Shown piece by piece: positions 18,480 through 28,600 of a stretch of DNA of 64,000 nucleotides. A program made the position numbers and the translations under genes. The notes beneath the pieces are model-generated. The model was given only the letters and a program-made list of their open reading frames with translations. It made no database searches and was not told the DNA's origin. Origin of the DNA: Chondromyces crocatus (GTDB lineage: Bacteria > Myxococcota_A > Polyangia > Polyangiales > Polyangiaceae). The stretch is from contig NZ_CP012159.1 in assembly GCF_001189295.1 (NCBI RefSeq), positions 992,001 through 1,056,000 on the forward strand, read 5' to 3'. Every line of letters starts with the position of its first letter. Within the stretch, counting starts at the first letter, position 1.

Positions 18480-18639
18480 TCGGAGATGAACGGGCTCCTG
18501 TTTCCATGTTCGCGTGACCTGAAGGCGCTGCGGATCCCCGAACTCAAGGCACGGCGAGCGTGAGGCTCACACGAGCTGGCGCGAGCTCAGCGCTTGCCAT
18601 GGATCAGCGCCATGAAGCGCACGGCGCATGGGCTGCCCA

Positions 18640-19152
18640 TCAGGGTTTGCGGGGTCGTGTCTTCCGGATACGGCACCCGCCACTCTGGCTGAGCGCATCT
18701 TCAACGGACTGAGAGACAGAGGCAGGGCACCGGACGGCGAGCAGGGCGCCGCCCGTGTCGACGGCATCCTCGAGGTAGCGCGCTTCATATTCCGGCAGCT
18801 GAGCTCCCACCAGGGCACCGAGCAACGTACCAGCTGCGCCCGCAGCTCCTGCGCCCGCGAACCCTGCGACCAGCGGCCCGGCGAAGAAGGCGTCGAGCCC
18901 TGGAACGATGAGCGCTCCACCAGCGGCCAGCGCGGTGATCACGCCGCCGAGGATGCCCCCTGCGACCGCGCCGAGGGCTGCGCCTTCGGAGGCTTTGCTG
19001 CGGATGGTCAGGCCGATGTCGTCGAGCTGACAAGGAGGCTTGGGGATCATACGGATGTCCTCTGCCGCGACCCCCAGCGAGAGCAGCCGGCCGAGGGCTC
19101 CGATCGCCTCGGAGCGTCCCGGAAAGAATGCGGTGAGAACCCGGTAATACAT
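18640..19152 (-). CDS. DUF1269/general-stress-type protein with glycine zipper
   Basis: This 170-residue protein starts MYYRVLTAFFPGRSEAIGAL, a YflT/DUF1269-like alpha-beta region, followed by a Gly/Ala-rich double hydrophobic segment (residues about 60-120, glycine-zipper spacing) and a C-terminal alpha-beta strand pair (ALLAVRCPASVSQSVEDAL). This combination occurs in heat- or stress-induced membrane proteins of unknown biochemistry. A TAAAAT hexamer lies about 12 bases before the ATG, which would leave almost no leader if it were a -10 box. It probably belongs functionally with the YqjD-like and YtxH-like neighbours. Confidence 0.7.
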   Translation of the reverse strand: MYYRVLTAFFPGRSEAIGALGRLLSLGVAAEDIRMIPKPPCQLDDIGLTIRSKASEGAALGAVAGGILGGVITALAAGGALIVPGLDAFFAGPLVAGFAGAGAAGAAGTLLGALVGAQLPEYEARYLEDAVDTGGALLAVRCPASVSQSVEDALSQSGGCRIRKTRPRKP

Positions 19153-19284
19153 AGGCCGTGGGATATTTTACAAAGCACCGAGCGTGCCGGGTCGAGCTGC
19201 GCAGTTGTCGCTCGAAGCGCGAACGCCGCGCCGGGTCTGAGCCGGGCGCGGCGTTCTCGTCCGTCACTGTCTGGAGGCGCGTTC

Positions 19285-19587
19285 TCAGCTGATGCCGCCA
19301 GCATCTCGACCCAGGGCGCCCGCGACATGATTGTTGCTCACGCCCGCTTTCTCCGAGACACGCTGTGCTGCCTGCAGAGCACGCTCTTTCACCTTGGTGG
19401 CGCCGTCGGCGAGTTTCTGACGCGTGACGTCTCCTCGGTTGGGCGCAACGAGCACGCCGAGGCCGATCCCTGCGGCCACGCCGAGGCCGAGGCCGATCGA
19501 GGCGGGCACGATCCAGTCGATGGAGCTCTTGCGCTGAAAGGGGAAAATGTCCGTCAGGGTATTGAGAAAGTACTTCGTCTTGATCAT
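19285..19587 (-). CDS. YtxH-like small membrane protein
   Basis: This is a 100-residue protein starting at 19587 after GGAG. Residues about 20-48 form a Gly-rich membrane helix (WIVPASIGLGLGVAAGIGLG), followed by VLVAPNRGDVTRQKL, which corresponds to the APxxGxxTR motif of YtxH family general-stress proteins, then a Lys/Ala helical tail. The open frame extends upstream to 19755, but that part is low-complexity basic sequence and not family-like. It is on the same strand as and 132 bases upstream of the DUF1269-like gene, so both may be one stress unit. Confidence 0.75.
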   Translation of the reverse strand: MIKTKYFLNTLTDIFPFQRKSSIDWIVPASIGLGLGVAAGIGLGVLVAPNRGDVTRQKLADGATKVKERALQAAQRVSEKAGVSNNHVAGALGRDAGGIS

Positions 19588-19767
19588 CGGTACGCTCCGT
19601 CGCTGCGGTTCATTCCAACCGGCGCTGCTGCGACGCCCGTGAGCGCCAGCGCCGCCTGAGCGGGTCAGGTGGGGATGACCCAGGCAGCGTGCATGCCAAT
19701 GACGGATTGGGCAGGAGGGAGTCAGCGGTCGGCGGGCCTGCCGCCGATCGCGCACGTTCCGCTCAGG

Positions 19768-20892
19768 TCAGTTGCAGAAGCCGTCGATGCAGAGCGATCC
19801 TGGCGCGCAGGGCATCGTGGGACCGCACTGATCCCCGAGGTTCACGCTGGAACCACAGACGCTGTACGTCCCGGAGACGGTCGTGACGGACTTGCACTGG
19901 TTGAACGCCGGAGGGAGTCCGTTGCAAGCGTTCTGGTTGGGTGCGCTGCAGGCGATGTAGCAGCTGTGATGTAGACAGATGGATCCCTGGGCACACACGT
20001 CCTGCTGGCCATCCGCCCCGCAGATGAAGTTCGCCGACTGAGTGGGGATACAGCCGTTCTCGACCCAGACCATGCCATCCGGGCAGGTCGCTCCGTCGCT
20101 GCGCGGAACGCAGGCGCCATCGACGCAGACGAGGTCAGGACCTCCGCAGTCGTTGGTGATCACGCAGGGCTGCTGCGGAATGGAGCAGACACCCAGGGTG
20201 ACGTCGCAGGCGTAGCTGTCAGGACAGTCCGTGTCCGCCGAGCACGAGGTCGTGCATTTACCTTCCACGCACACGTTGCCGCTGGGGCACTGGGTCTGAT
20301 CGAAGCACTGATCGGCCGGCGCGGTACAGACGCCGCTGACACAGAGGTAGCCGCTGCCCAGGTGGCTGCAATCGGCGTCTTCGCCGCACGCGGCAGGGTT
20401 CTCGGGCCGACAGGTGCCGTCGTCGGCGCAGACGTAGCCGTGGATGCATCCGAGCGTCTGGCCATCGACCTCTTGCTGGCATGACCCAGGCTGACAGGTG
20501 CCGTCGGGAGCGCAGGTCTCCCCGGTGGCGCAGTCGTCGGGGTTGCCGCAGTAGACGGCACCGCCGCCCCCGTTTCCTCCCGAGCCGCCATGGCCTCCTG
20601 TCCCGGAGCCGCCAGGTTGACAGCTCGCGGTGAGATCATCGTCGATGACACACTCATAGCCGCTGCTGCACCCCCAGATGGTGCAGTCGCCGATGTGGCA
20701 TTGGTGGTCGTCCCCGCAGGTCTCGTTGACCCCGCAGTCCTGTGGTTTCGAGCAGCTGCCGGCGGTGGGGGGGGGGGGACAATTCTGAGAGCTGCAACTC
20801 CCGATGGGAGGGGAACTCTCGTCCCAGATCGGACAGCCCGCCAGCACGGACGCCAGAATGCCTGCGAAGCCGAGTAGAGAAAGTCGCGTCAT
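19768..20892 (-). CDS. Cys-rich lipoprotein with repeated disulfide knots
   Basis: This 374-residue lipoprotein has a signal peptide with lipobox VLAGC. The ATG at 20892 has GGAG six bases upstream; another ATG six bases earlier abuts that site and is less likely. The mature chain is a series of about seven small modules with the pattern C...(D/Q)C..G..C....C, for example DCPDSYACDVTLGVCS and QCPSGNVCVEGKC, plus a Gly/Ser-rich spacer (GGSGTGGHGGSGGNGGGG, 18 residues). Such modules are abundant in myxobacterial surface proteins; partners are unknown. Near the N-terminus the codons for four prolines form a run of 12 C residues on the coding strand (20767-20778), a possible slippage site. Confidence 0.82.
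   Translation of the reverse strand: MTRLSLLGFAGILASVLAGCPIWDESSPPIGSCSSQNCPPPPTAGSCSKPQDCGVNETCGDDHQCHIGDCTIWGCSSGYECVIDDDLTASCQPGGSGTGGHGGSGGNGGGGAVYCGNPDDCATGETCAPDGTCQPGSCQQEVDGQTLGCIHGYVCADDGTCRPENPAACGEDADCSHLGSGYLCVSGVCTAPADQCFDQTQCPSGNVCVEGKCTTSCSADTDCPDSYACDVTLGVCSIPQQPCVITNDCGGPDLVCVDGACVPRSDGATCPDGMVWVENGCIPTQSANFICGADGQQDVCAQGSICLHHSCYIACSAPNQNACNGLPPAFNQCKSVTTVSGTYSVCGSSVNLGDQCGPTMPCAPGSLCIDGFCN
20767..20778. repeat. 12-nt G/C homopolymer inside a coding region
   Basis: Twelve consecutive G residues on the plus strand are read as four CCC proline codons of the Cys-rich lipoprotein gene, about 40 codons after its start. Changes of one or two bases would shift the frame near the N-terminus and switch the protein off. 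Confidence 0.9.
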
Positions 20893-21327
20893 CGCCATCT
20901 CCGAAGCATCGGGCCGCCCTTCACCGAGGAGTGCGCCCTCGCGTGCGCGGTCGTGACGAGACCAGGGTAGCAAGCGACATGCCCCCGACAAGTCCTGTCT
21001 GGGATCGGGCCGAGTGGCCTCTTTGGGAGACGTAACGTGAAGGACCGTTCACGGCAGCGTGTGGCCAGATGCCGGGGAAAGGGTCGATGTCGTCGATCCG
21101 AGCACCGAGAGAATGTCTGAAACGACGCTCCCCGAGGGGGGTGGTCGATTCGCCCTGGTCCCCCTCTCGTGCATGGGGGGTGTCGTCCTGGTGGGGGGGG
21201 CGCCTCCGCGGGAGCCTCGCGGGCGCCCGTGCTACCTTCGCTGGCGAGCTCCCGCGGCTCCGGACGCGCCGGTGAATTTTGCTTCGCCGGCCACCGTCCA
21301 TGATGATGGGGCGAGCTCGACGAGCCG
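20893..21327. other. Divergent intergenic region (435 bp)
   Basis: This spacer separates the Cys-rich lipoprotein gene (minus) from the zinc-ribbon/TPR gene (plus). It contains several G-runs, including an 8-G run at 21193-21200, and a CCCCCT/AGGGGG-type self-complementary segment around 21160-21180. No convincing promoter boxes, RNA gene or reading frame with a ribosome site were seen. Confidence 0.4.
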
Positions 21328-23391
21328 ATGGACGTCACCTGCGACCGCTGCCGCACCGAGTACGAGTTCGACGATGCGCTCGTTTCGGGGCGCGGCACCA
21401 GCGTCAAGTGCACCAACTGTGGTCATCTGTTCAAGGTGCGGCGCGCTGATGGGGCGCTGCCAGAGCGCTGGCAGGTCCGCACCGCAGATGGTCGTGAGTT
21501 CGAGTTCAAGATGCTGCGCGAGCTGCAGGCGGCCATCGGTCGGGCCGAGATTTCCCGGGAAGACGTGCTCTCGCGGGGGAGCGGACCGTCGCGGCGTCTG
21601 GGCGAGATCGCGGAGCTCGAGCCGTTCTTCCGCGGCGTCGGCGGGATGATGAGCCCGACCTCGGGCGGAGGGCGTGGTCCGTCGGCGCCCGCGCGCGTCC
21701 GGACGACGACCCCCTCGGGTCTCGGCGGCCCTGTGCCGACGGCCGACGAGGACACAGCGGTGCCCTTCGCGCAGCAGGACGCTGGTCAGAGGTCTGGCGC
21801 GACGTTGCCGCCGGAGCCTTTCGTGCGAAGCCCCTCCGTGCCGCCGGTATCGGGCGAGCCGACGAGCGCGGAGCCCCTGACGCCGCCGGTCGGGCGGCTT
21901 CCCATGATGCCTCCAACGCCGAGCCCTGGCGCCACGCAACCACCGGCGCCCGCGAGGCGGAAATCGCCTCCAGGGGTGATCGTCTCTCCAGAAGACGCGC
22001 CTCCTGTGCCTGAACGGCATGGTCCGACGGACTCCCCCAGCGCATCCCAGAGGGGGCAAGGAGAGGGAGGGAGCGCCAGCGGGGGAGGTGGGTCGTCCCA
22101 GACCGCGCTTGACCCGCAGCCGATGTCCGGCACGGCGGAAGAGGAGGGGGCAGCGCTTTCTCCGCGCCAGCGCCCGCCGCGGGAGGTGCGGGTACAGTCG
22201 GCGCCGCTCACGCCGACGCCTTCGGAGATCCGTTTCTCCATCAGCGAGGATGCCTACGGTGAGCCTCGTTTCACCTCCGTGGTCCCTTCGCGCCGTGCGG
22301 GGGCGGCGCGCTGGATGGTGGGTCTCATCGTGGCCGGGTTGGCCGTGCTCGCCGGTGTCATTCTCGTGCCGAAGTACCTGAAGCCCCTCGCGCATACACC
22401 CGAACGAGCGAGCGACGAGCGCGCGACCTCGCTGGTCGCGGAGGCCAACCAGGCCTTGCTGGAGGGTGACCTGGAGGGGGCGCGGGACAAGTTGCTGCAA
22501 GCGAGCGCGCTCGCCGAGCGTGATCCGAAGATCGCTGTCGACCTGGCCCGGCTCGAGACCGCTGGCGCGGATCTTCGGTGGCTCCGGTTGCGCCTCGTGG
22601 AGGGGAAGAGTCCGGACGAGGCGCTCGCTCGGGATGATCTCGAGGTCGCCGTGAACAAGGCTCGGAACGCCGTAGAGCATGCGGAAGCCGTCGCGGCAGG
22701 TGATCCGGCAGTCCAGCGTGCGCGCGTGGATCTGGTGCGCTTGCAAGGGGATCTGGGTCGAGCCCGGCTCCTCGTGGGGACGCTGACGGGGGGGGGCGCG
22801 CAGGCGGACAATGCGCTGGCCTTGGCCGCCCTCGATGTGGCCGAAGCGCAGCCGAGCTGGCCTGTCGCCATTGGCCGTCTTCGAACGGCTGCGGTGGGCG
22901 ACCAGGGACTCGGTCGAGCGCGGGGGCTGCTGATCTACGCCCTGGCGCGCTCCGGCGACCTCGCAGCCGCCAGGGCGGAGTACGAGCGACTCGTGGCTTC
23001 GGGTCGGCGTAACCCGCTCGCCCCTGCGCTGAAGGCGTTCCTCGACCGGCTGGACTCGTCGCCGGCGCTCCCTGCGACGATGGGTGACGCGGGAGTTCCG
23101 GATGCGGCAGAGAGCGGTATGCAAGCTCCAGCAGGGGGGCCGCGAGAGGGGAGGGCGAGCGACGGCGCAGCGGTCGACCCTTCCCCATCGGGTCGTCTCC
23201 TGCAGCGTGGAGCATGGAATGACGAGGGGCGGGTCCCCGATGATTATGTGGCGCCCGATCAGGGCGCAGCCGTGGAAGTCTCCGATCTGCCCGGCGTCGC
23301 GCCGCCAGCGGCCTCTGCAGGGGCCGCAGCGAACGGTTCTTCACCGGCCGAGATAGACACCTCAGACCTGTCTGGATCCAACTATGAGTGA
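21328..23391 (+). CDS. Zinc-ribbon (MJ0042)/GYF-like/TPR membrane protein
   Basis: This 687-residue protein opens with a zinc ribbon (CDRCRTEYEFDDAL...KCTNCGHLFKV; Cys pairs at 5/8 and 29/32), the MJ0042 pattern common in myxobacteria. A GYF_2-like module follows (WQVRTADGREFEFKMLREL, about 47-95). A long Pro/Ser/Thr-rich linker precedes one membrane helix (about 325-347, WMVGLIVAGLAVLAGVIL), after which a helical TPR-like region (about 360-585) faces the periplasm. The stop overlaps the SppA start by eight bases, so the two proteins are made together. It may be a scaffold for that peptidase; this is inference. Confidence 0.82.
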   Translation: MDVTCDRCRTEYEFDDALVSGRGTSVKCTNCGHLFKVRRADGALPERWQVRTADGREFEFKMLRELQAAIGRAEISREDVLSRGSGPSRRLGEIAELEPFFRGVGGMMSPTSGGGRGPSAPARVRTTTPSGLGGPVPTADEDTAVPFAQQDAGQRSGATLPPEPFVRSPSVPPVSGEPTSAEPLTPPVGRLPMMPPTPSPGATQPPAPARRKSPPGVIVSPEDAPPVPERHGPTDSPSASQRGQGEGGSASGGGGSSQTALDPQPMSGTAEEEGAALSPRQRPPREVRVQSAPLTPTPSEIRFSISEDAYGEPRFTSVVPSRRAGAARWMVGLIVAGLAVLAGVILVPKYLKPLAHTPERASDERATSLVAEANQALLEGDLEGARDKLLQASALAERDPKIAVDLARLETAGADLRWLRLRLVEGKSPDEALARDDLEVAVNKARNAVEHAEAVAAGDPAVQRARVDLVRLQGDLGRARLLVGTLTGGGAQADNALALAALDVAEAQPSWPVAIGRLRTAAVGDQGLGRARGLLIYALARSGDLAAARAEYERLVASGRRNPLAPALKAFLDRLDSSPALPATMGDAGVPDAAESGMQAPAGGPREGRASDGAAVDPSPSGRLLQRGAWNDEGRVPDDYVAPDQGAAVEVSDLPGVAPPAASAGAAANGSSPAEIDTSDLSGSNYE

Positions 23392-25309
23392 GCGTCGAGC
23401 GGCCATTGTGCCGGCGAGGGAGCGGGACGAGCTTCGAGGGCCGAGAGAGGCAGGTCGTCGTCGCAGGGGCGCGCTGCTGGGGCTCGTATGCACGTCCGCT
23501 GTGCTCGTGTCGTGCGTGGGGCGTGAGCGTCGCAACGAATCGAGCCCATCGACGGCCGTCGCTCCGGGACGACCGACCGTGGTGGAGATCGATCTGTCGC
23601 GCGGCTTGCCCGAAAGCGCACCCACGTCGTGGCTCGGCACGAGCAAGAGCCGTACGCACGCCGATCTGGTGCGCTCCCTGCGTGGATTCGCGGCGTCCGA
23701 CACCACGAGAGGAATTCTTGTGCGGCTGGGCATGGCGCGCCTGTCTTTCGCGGGTGTCCAGGAAGTGGGTCGGCTGCTCGGCGCAGTGCGCAAGGCGGGC
23801 AAGCCCGTGGTGTGCCATGCGGACGAGTACAACAACGGGACGATGCTTCTCGCCGCCGCGGGGTGCAGCAAGCTGTGGCTCAGTCCCGCGGGGCAGGTGG
23901 ATACGGTGGGCATTGCGGCACAGCTGCTCTTTGCCAAGGGGCTGCTCGACAAGCTCAACATCAGCGCTGATTACCTGCAGGTAGGGAAGTTCAAGGGCGC
24001 GAGCGAGCCATTCACGCGAGAGAGCGCCAGCCCCGAGGCTCGCGCATCCTTGCAAGGTGCCCTCGGGGGGGTTCGGGCCGCGTGGATTGCGACCATCGTC
24101 GAAGGGCGACGCTCTGGCGACGACAAGGGCCTCGAAGCTGCCCTGGAGAACGGCCCCTATTCACCCGCGGAAGCGGTGGAGCTGGGTCTGGTCGATGCGA
24201 TCGGGGATCTGGGCGAGGCCCGCAGTGATGCAGAGGCGCTGGCGGGCGTGGAGCAGACCGTGGCGCGCTTCGGGGGTAGTGGGCGGGATGCAAGCGTTCC
24301 GCGGGGGCTCGTGGACATCTACCGCTCGCTCTCGGGAGCCAGCGCCGTCGGTGAGCCGCATGTCACCATCGTGCCTGCCGCGGGAAGCATCGCCATGAGT
24401 TCGGGGGCGTCGCCCCTCGGCGGGAGCGATGGCATCGGAGAGCGGGAGCTCGGCCGTGTGATCGCCCGTCTGGCGAATGACAAGTCCACGAAGGCGGTGG
24501 TGCTGCGTATCGACTCGCCTGGAGGCTCGGCCCTCGCCTCGGATCTGCTCTGGAAGCGGCTGATGAAGCTACGCGAGGAAAAGCCGCTGGTCGTCTCGAT
24601 CGGGGGGATGGCTGCGAGTGGTGGGTATTACCTTGCATGTGCGGGCACCAAGATCCTTGCAGAGGAGACGAGCATCATTGGATCCATCGGTGTCGTCGGG
24701 GGCAAGCTTGCGGTAGGGCATGCGCTTGCTTCTGTGGGCGTCCATGCGGAGACGGTCGCGGCCAATCCCGATCCTTTGCGTGCGAATCGTGCAGCCTACA
24801 TGTCCATGCTCACGCCCTGGGACGACGCCACGCGTGCAAGGGTGTTGACGTCGATCCAATCCATCTACGATCTGTTCCTGGAACGTATTGCGGCTGGACG
24901 AGGGGTCGCCGTGGAAACCATCTCACCTTCGGCCGAAGGACGGTTGTTCAGCGGCGCGCAAGCCAAGCAGCGTGGCCTCGTCGACGAGATGGGTGGACTC
25001 GACGAAGCCGTGCGGGTGGCGCTCGACCTCGCAAAGCTACCGGGTGGGACGCCGGTGGAGATCGAGCGGGACGACATGAGCTTCCTCGACATGCTGGCTG
25101 CGAGTGACGTGGACGAGGACGACTCCGGAGACGCTCATCGGGGGGTCGATGCGCTGCAGACCCACGCGCGTCGTGTGGTCGTCGATGCGCTCGCCTCGGC
25201 GTGGCTGGTGCCGCTTCCCGAGCTGGGCACGTTCGTCGGCTCGTTCGCTCCCCTCTTGTCGGGAGAACGTGCCCTGGCGGCGCTGCCTTTCGCGGTGGTA
25301 TTGCGGTGA
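23384..25309 (+). CDS. sppA: Signal peptide peptidase SppA, 67K type
   Basis: SppA (peptidase family S49) cleaves released signal peptides and other membrane peptides. This 641-residue protein contains two tandem S49 halves, as in E. coli. The N-half carries the general-base Lys in GKFKGASEPFTRE (Lys204), and the C-half carries the nucleophile in GGMAASGGYYLACAG (Ser412). These are close to the E. coli positions 209 and 409. The N-terminus has a basic segment and a hydrophobic helix ending LVSC, a possible lipobox, rather than a simple anchor. It overlaps the upstream zinc-ribbon/TPR gene (ATGAGTGA) and ends the operon. A C-terminal extension of about 60 residues has no assigned domain. Confidence 0.92.
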   Translation: MSERRAAIVPARERDELRGPREAGRRRRGALLGLVCTSAVLVSCVGRERRNESSPSTAVAPGRPTVVEIDLSRGLPESAPTSWLGTSKSRTHADLVRSLRGFAASDTTRGILVRLGMARLSFAGVQEVGRLLGAVRKAGKPVVCHADEYNNGTMLLAAAGCSKLWLSPAGQVDTVGIAAQLLFAKGLLDKLNISADYLQVGKFKGASEPFTRESASPEARASLQGALGGVRAAWIATIVEGRRSGDDKGLEAALENGPYSPAEAVELGLVDAIGDLGEARSDAEALAGVEQTVARFGGSGRDASVPRGLVDIYRSLSGASAVGEPHVTIVPAAGSIAMSSGASPLGGSDGIGERELGRVIARLANDKSTKAVVLRIDSPGGSALASDLLWKRLMKLREEKPLVVSIGGMAASGGYYLACAGTKILAEETSIIGSIGVVGGKLAVGHALASVGVHAETVAANPDPLRANRAAYMSMLTPWDDATRARVLTSIQSIYDLFLERIAAGRGVAVETISPSAEGRLFSGAQAKQRGLVDEMGGLDEAVRVALDLAKLPGGTPVEIERDDMSFLDMLAASDVDEDDSGDAHRGVDALQTHARRVVVDALASAWLVPLPELGTFVGSFAPLLSGERALAALPFAVVLR

Positions 25310-25660
25310 GGATGCATACGGATCCCCCGTCTCTTGGAGGCCTTCGAGCGCCGCCAAGGTGATGGGATGCTCGAAAGGCGTGAGCACCTGAGCGGAGCCG
25401 TGAGCCGGCTTCGGCTCGGGAGGGTGGCGCTCGCAGCACGAAGTTCGCATTGGGGACGCGTGGAGGCGGGTGAGCTGCTTCAACGAGTCCGGTTCGGAGG
25501 ACGTGGCGTGTCTCATCGAGTCGAGCCGTGGAGGCGATCGCGTCATGAGCGCGCAGCCGCGGAAAGCAGCGTGGTGTGATGAACGAATCCGTGAAACTGG
25601 CCTCTCACCACGGTCCATCTGGTAGGCTCGCCCAGCGCGCGATGGCCGCGAAGGTGCCTG
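25310..25660. other. Intergenic region (351 bp)
   Basis: The spacer lies between sppA and the giant TPR gene on the same strand. It must contain the promoter of the latter, but I see no strong boxes or terminator. No reading frame in it has a recognisable product. Confidence 0.35.
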
Positions 25661-28600
25661 ATGGTCTCGACGCCGAACAGCGAGAATTCCTCCACTTCGG
25701 ATGAACCGAATTCTCGCCCTCTCAAGACGCGACAGACCATGCCACCGCCGGAGCTCATGCACCGGATGGCTCCTCTCTCGGCCGGGGAGGTAGTCCTGGA
25801 GAATCTTCGCCTGGAAGCGCCTGCATCTCGGCACGCTGGCCCTCGAGCCGAAGCTGCCTACTGGCGGGGGCGTCTCGAAGAGCGTCGTGCGCACGGTGAT
25901 GCGCTGGGCGAGCGTGAAGCTGCGATCACCCTGGCGAGGCTGCTCGCCTCTCGGGGAATCGAGCTGGAGACGGCGGCCTCCTTGGCCCAACGGGGGCTCG
26001 CTCTGGGAGAAGATACAGGCCTTCGGGTCGAACTCGCTGGATGGCTGGCGAGTCTGGGAGAGCCAGCTGCAGCGGCGGCCGCGTTGAAGTCCGTATGCGA
26101 TGTTCAGCGCCCCAGCGGCGGTGCGAGGACCCTCGTACGCATCGCGGTGCTCCTGGCGCGGGCAGGAAACGCCAGTGGCGCGGTCGATGCGCTGATCCGC
26201 GCGGCGAGTCTCGAGCCCACCGATGCGATGGCATCCGAGCTGCTGGGGACAATTTCCGCATGGTCCCCAGAGCTGGTCCCGCCTGAGGCTGCCGCGCGTG
26301 CGTACCTCGACGCTGCGGAGCGACGGGAGGCGTTGCGAGAGCGGGATGCGGCGTTCGAAGATCGACTCCGGGCGCTCGAGATTGCTCCTCAGGATGCGCG
26401 AGCTGCTGCGGTGATGTCTGCCGCGCTGGCTGCGCGTGGTCGCGTGGGGGCGTCCGACGAGGTGGCGCGGATTCACGCGATGGCGCTGAGTGAGCGTGGA
26501 GAGATAGAGCGCGCTCTCGAGGTTCATGTCCGCCGGCTGGAAGCGGCGCTCAGTGATGGGGACGCGGCTCGAGCGGCTGGTTGTGCGCTCGATGCCGAAC
26601 TCGAAGCGGATCTCGAGTCCGATGACGTGGAGGTCATCGACGAGGTCCTCGGACAGGCAAGCCTCTACGAACTCGTGGCGGTGCGGAAAGAGCTACGGGC
26701 GGCTCGCCTTGTGGGGACGGCGCGTGCGGCGATGTTCGAGGCGCTGGCGCGGCTGTATGCCGGTCCGCTGGCCAGTCCGGAGCGATCGCTGGAAGCCTGG
26801 ATCGAGGCCGCCGTCGCCGATCCGAGTGGCGTTTACGCGTGGGCTGCGCTGCGCGAGCATGCCTCCGCTTCCCAGGACCCTCTGCCGCTGATGGAAGCGC
26901 TCATTCGGGTTGCTGACGGTGGAGGAGGCCTCCCGAGCGATCCGCGAGCGAGCATCGATGCGCTCCGGGACCTCGCCGTGCTCGCTGAGACGAGGATGGC
27001 GGACGCTGGCCTTGCCTGCTGGGCCTTCGAGCGATTGCTTCGCGCCGAGGTCGACGAGGAGGTTGCGGCTGCTGGCCTGCAGCGCCTCGCCGAGCAAGCG
27101 AGGACTCAAGACGAGGCGCTCGGTAGAGCGCAGCAGCTTCTCCAGGAGGCCGCCTCCGCCGAGGAGCGGAGCCGTGCGCTGCGTCAGCTCGTGACGATCT
27201 ACCGAGGCCGTCCGGACGATCTTTCTGCCTACGAGGAAGCTCTTGCGGCGCTGGCGCAGGAGCTTCCCGCAGATGGTGCGTGCATCATGGCTCTCGAGCG
27301 GCTGGCCCGTCGCACGGGGTCGGGGAGTTCGCTCGTCCCCTTGCTCGAGGCGAGCCGCCCGCGAGCTGAGAGCGATGGGAGAGGAGGACAGGTCAGTTCT
27401 GGCGGGTCGAAGGGGTCAAAACGTGCAGAGCTGGTAAGGACGAGGCTGCTCCTCGCGACCCTCCATCAACGCGAGGGTGATGAGAGCGCGGCCATTGAAG
27501 CCGTCCTGCCTCTGCTCTCCGAGGTGCCAGGACATCGGGGGGCGGCGAGTGCCGTGCTCGTCTTCGCGACCCAGATGGGACGGATCCGAGAGCGCGCCGA
27601 CGCCTTGGTGCAGCTCGCAGGACCAGTGTGGCCCGCGCTGCGAGCCGTCCTGTTGGCACTCGCCGCGGAGCTGTATGCCGCCGCCGGAGAGCCGACACTG
27701 GGGCGAAAGGCGGCCGAACTCGCAAGCGAAGCCGACCCGACCAGCGTGCGCGCCGTCATGACCCTCGCTCACCTGCTGGCGAGTGATGACCTGAAGCCTC
27801 GCGTGGAAGGGCTCGCCGCTGTGCGCTCGGAGCGAGGGGCAGCCGCTGCCATCGAGCGGGCCATCACCACCGTGATCCCTCGCGGTATCCTCTGCGACGG
27901 CCTGGCCAGGATGCTCGAAGCGCTCGGGGAGCAGGGGCTCGCTCTCGGGTGGACCCAGCGCTGGCTTGCGCTGCACCCCGGCTGTGGGGCAGCGACGGGT
28001 CACCTCATTCGCCGTGCTGTCGTCGCGCGCGACGCTGCGCGTCTGTCCGATGCGCTCGCCTGGGTTCTGGCGCAGCCTCGACCACTCGACGACCTGGCGC
28101 CGATGCTCGGCACGTCACTCGATGCCTTGTTCGAGCTGGATCCGGCGCGCGCAACTGCGCTCGGGAAGAGAGCTCTCGATGTCCTTGGGCCACGCATGCC
28201 GTCGCTTCGGCAACGCCTTCTCGAATTCGCGGAGCGTTCGGGGGATCGGCAGCTTGGTATCGCGGTGCTGGAGCGGTCGCGCGCGGCAGAGCCGGACGTC
28301 GTGGCGGCTCGGGAGCTCCTGCTGCTGCTCGCAGAGCGGCGGATGGAGGCGGGGGATCCCAGCGGGGCAGCGCGCGAGCTGGTGCGTGCGGTCGAGCAAG
28401 GCGCGGATCCCCAGGGGGTACTTCATCACGTCAGGAGACTCGAGGCCTGGCTGCAAGACTCCACTGTCCAGCTGGGCTCGGATGGTGTCGTGGCCCTGAC
28501 CGAGGCGCGGGCGCGGGCGCTCACGTCGGCTGGAGCATCTGCCGACGCGGCGGTGGCATGGCGCGAGCTGGGCGGACTGCTCTGGGATCTCGCCGATGAC

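Noticed and set aside
21232-23124. 630-codon minus-strand frame antisense to the zinc-ribbon/TPR gene
   Set aside because: Shadow frame with Arg/Pro-rich composition; the plus-strand gene has a zinc ribbon, membrane helix and coupled sppA.
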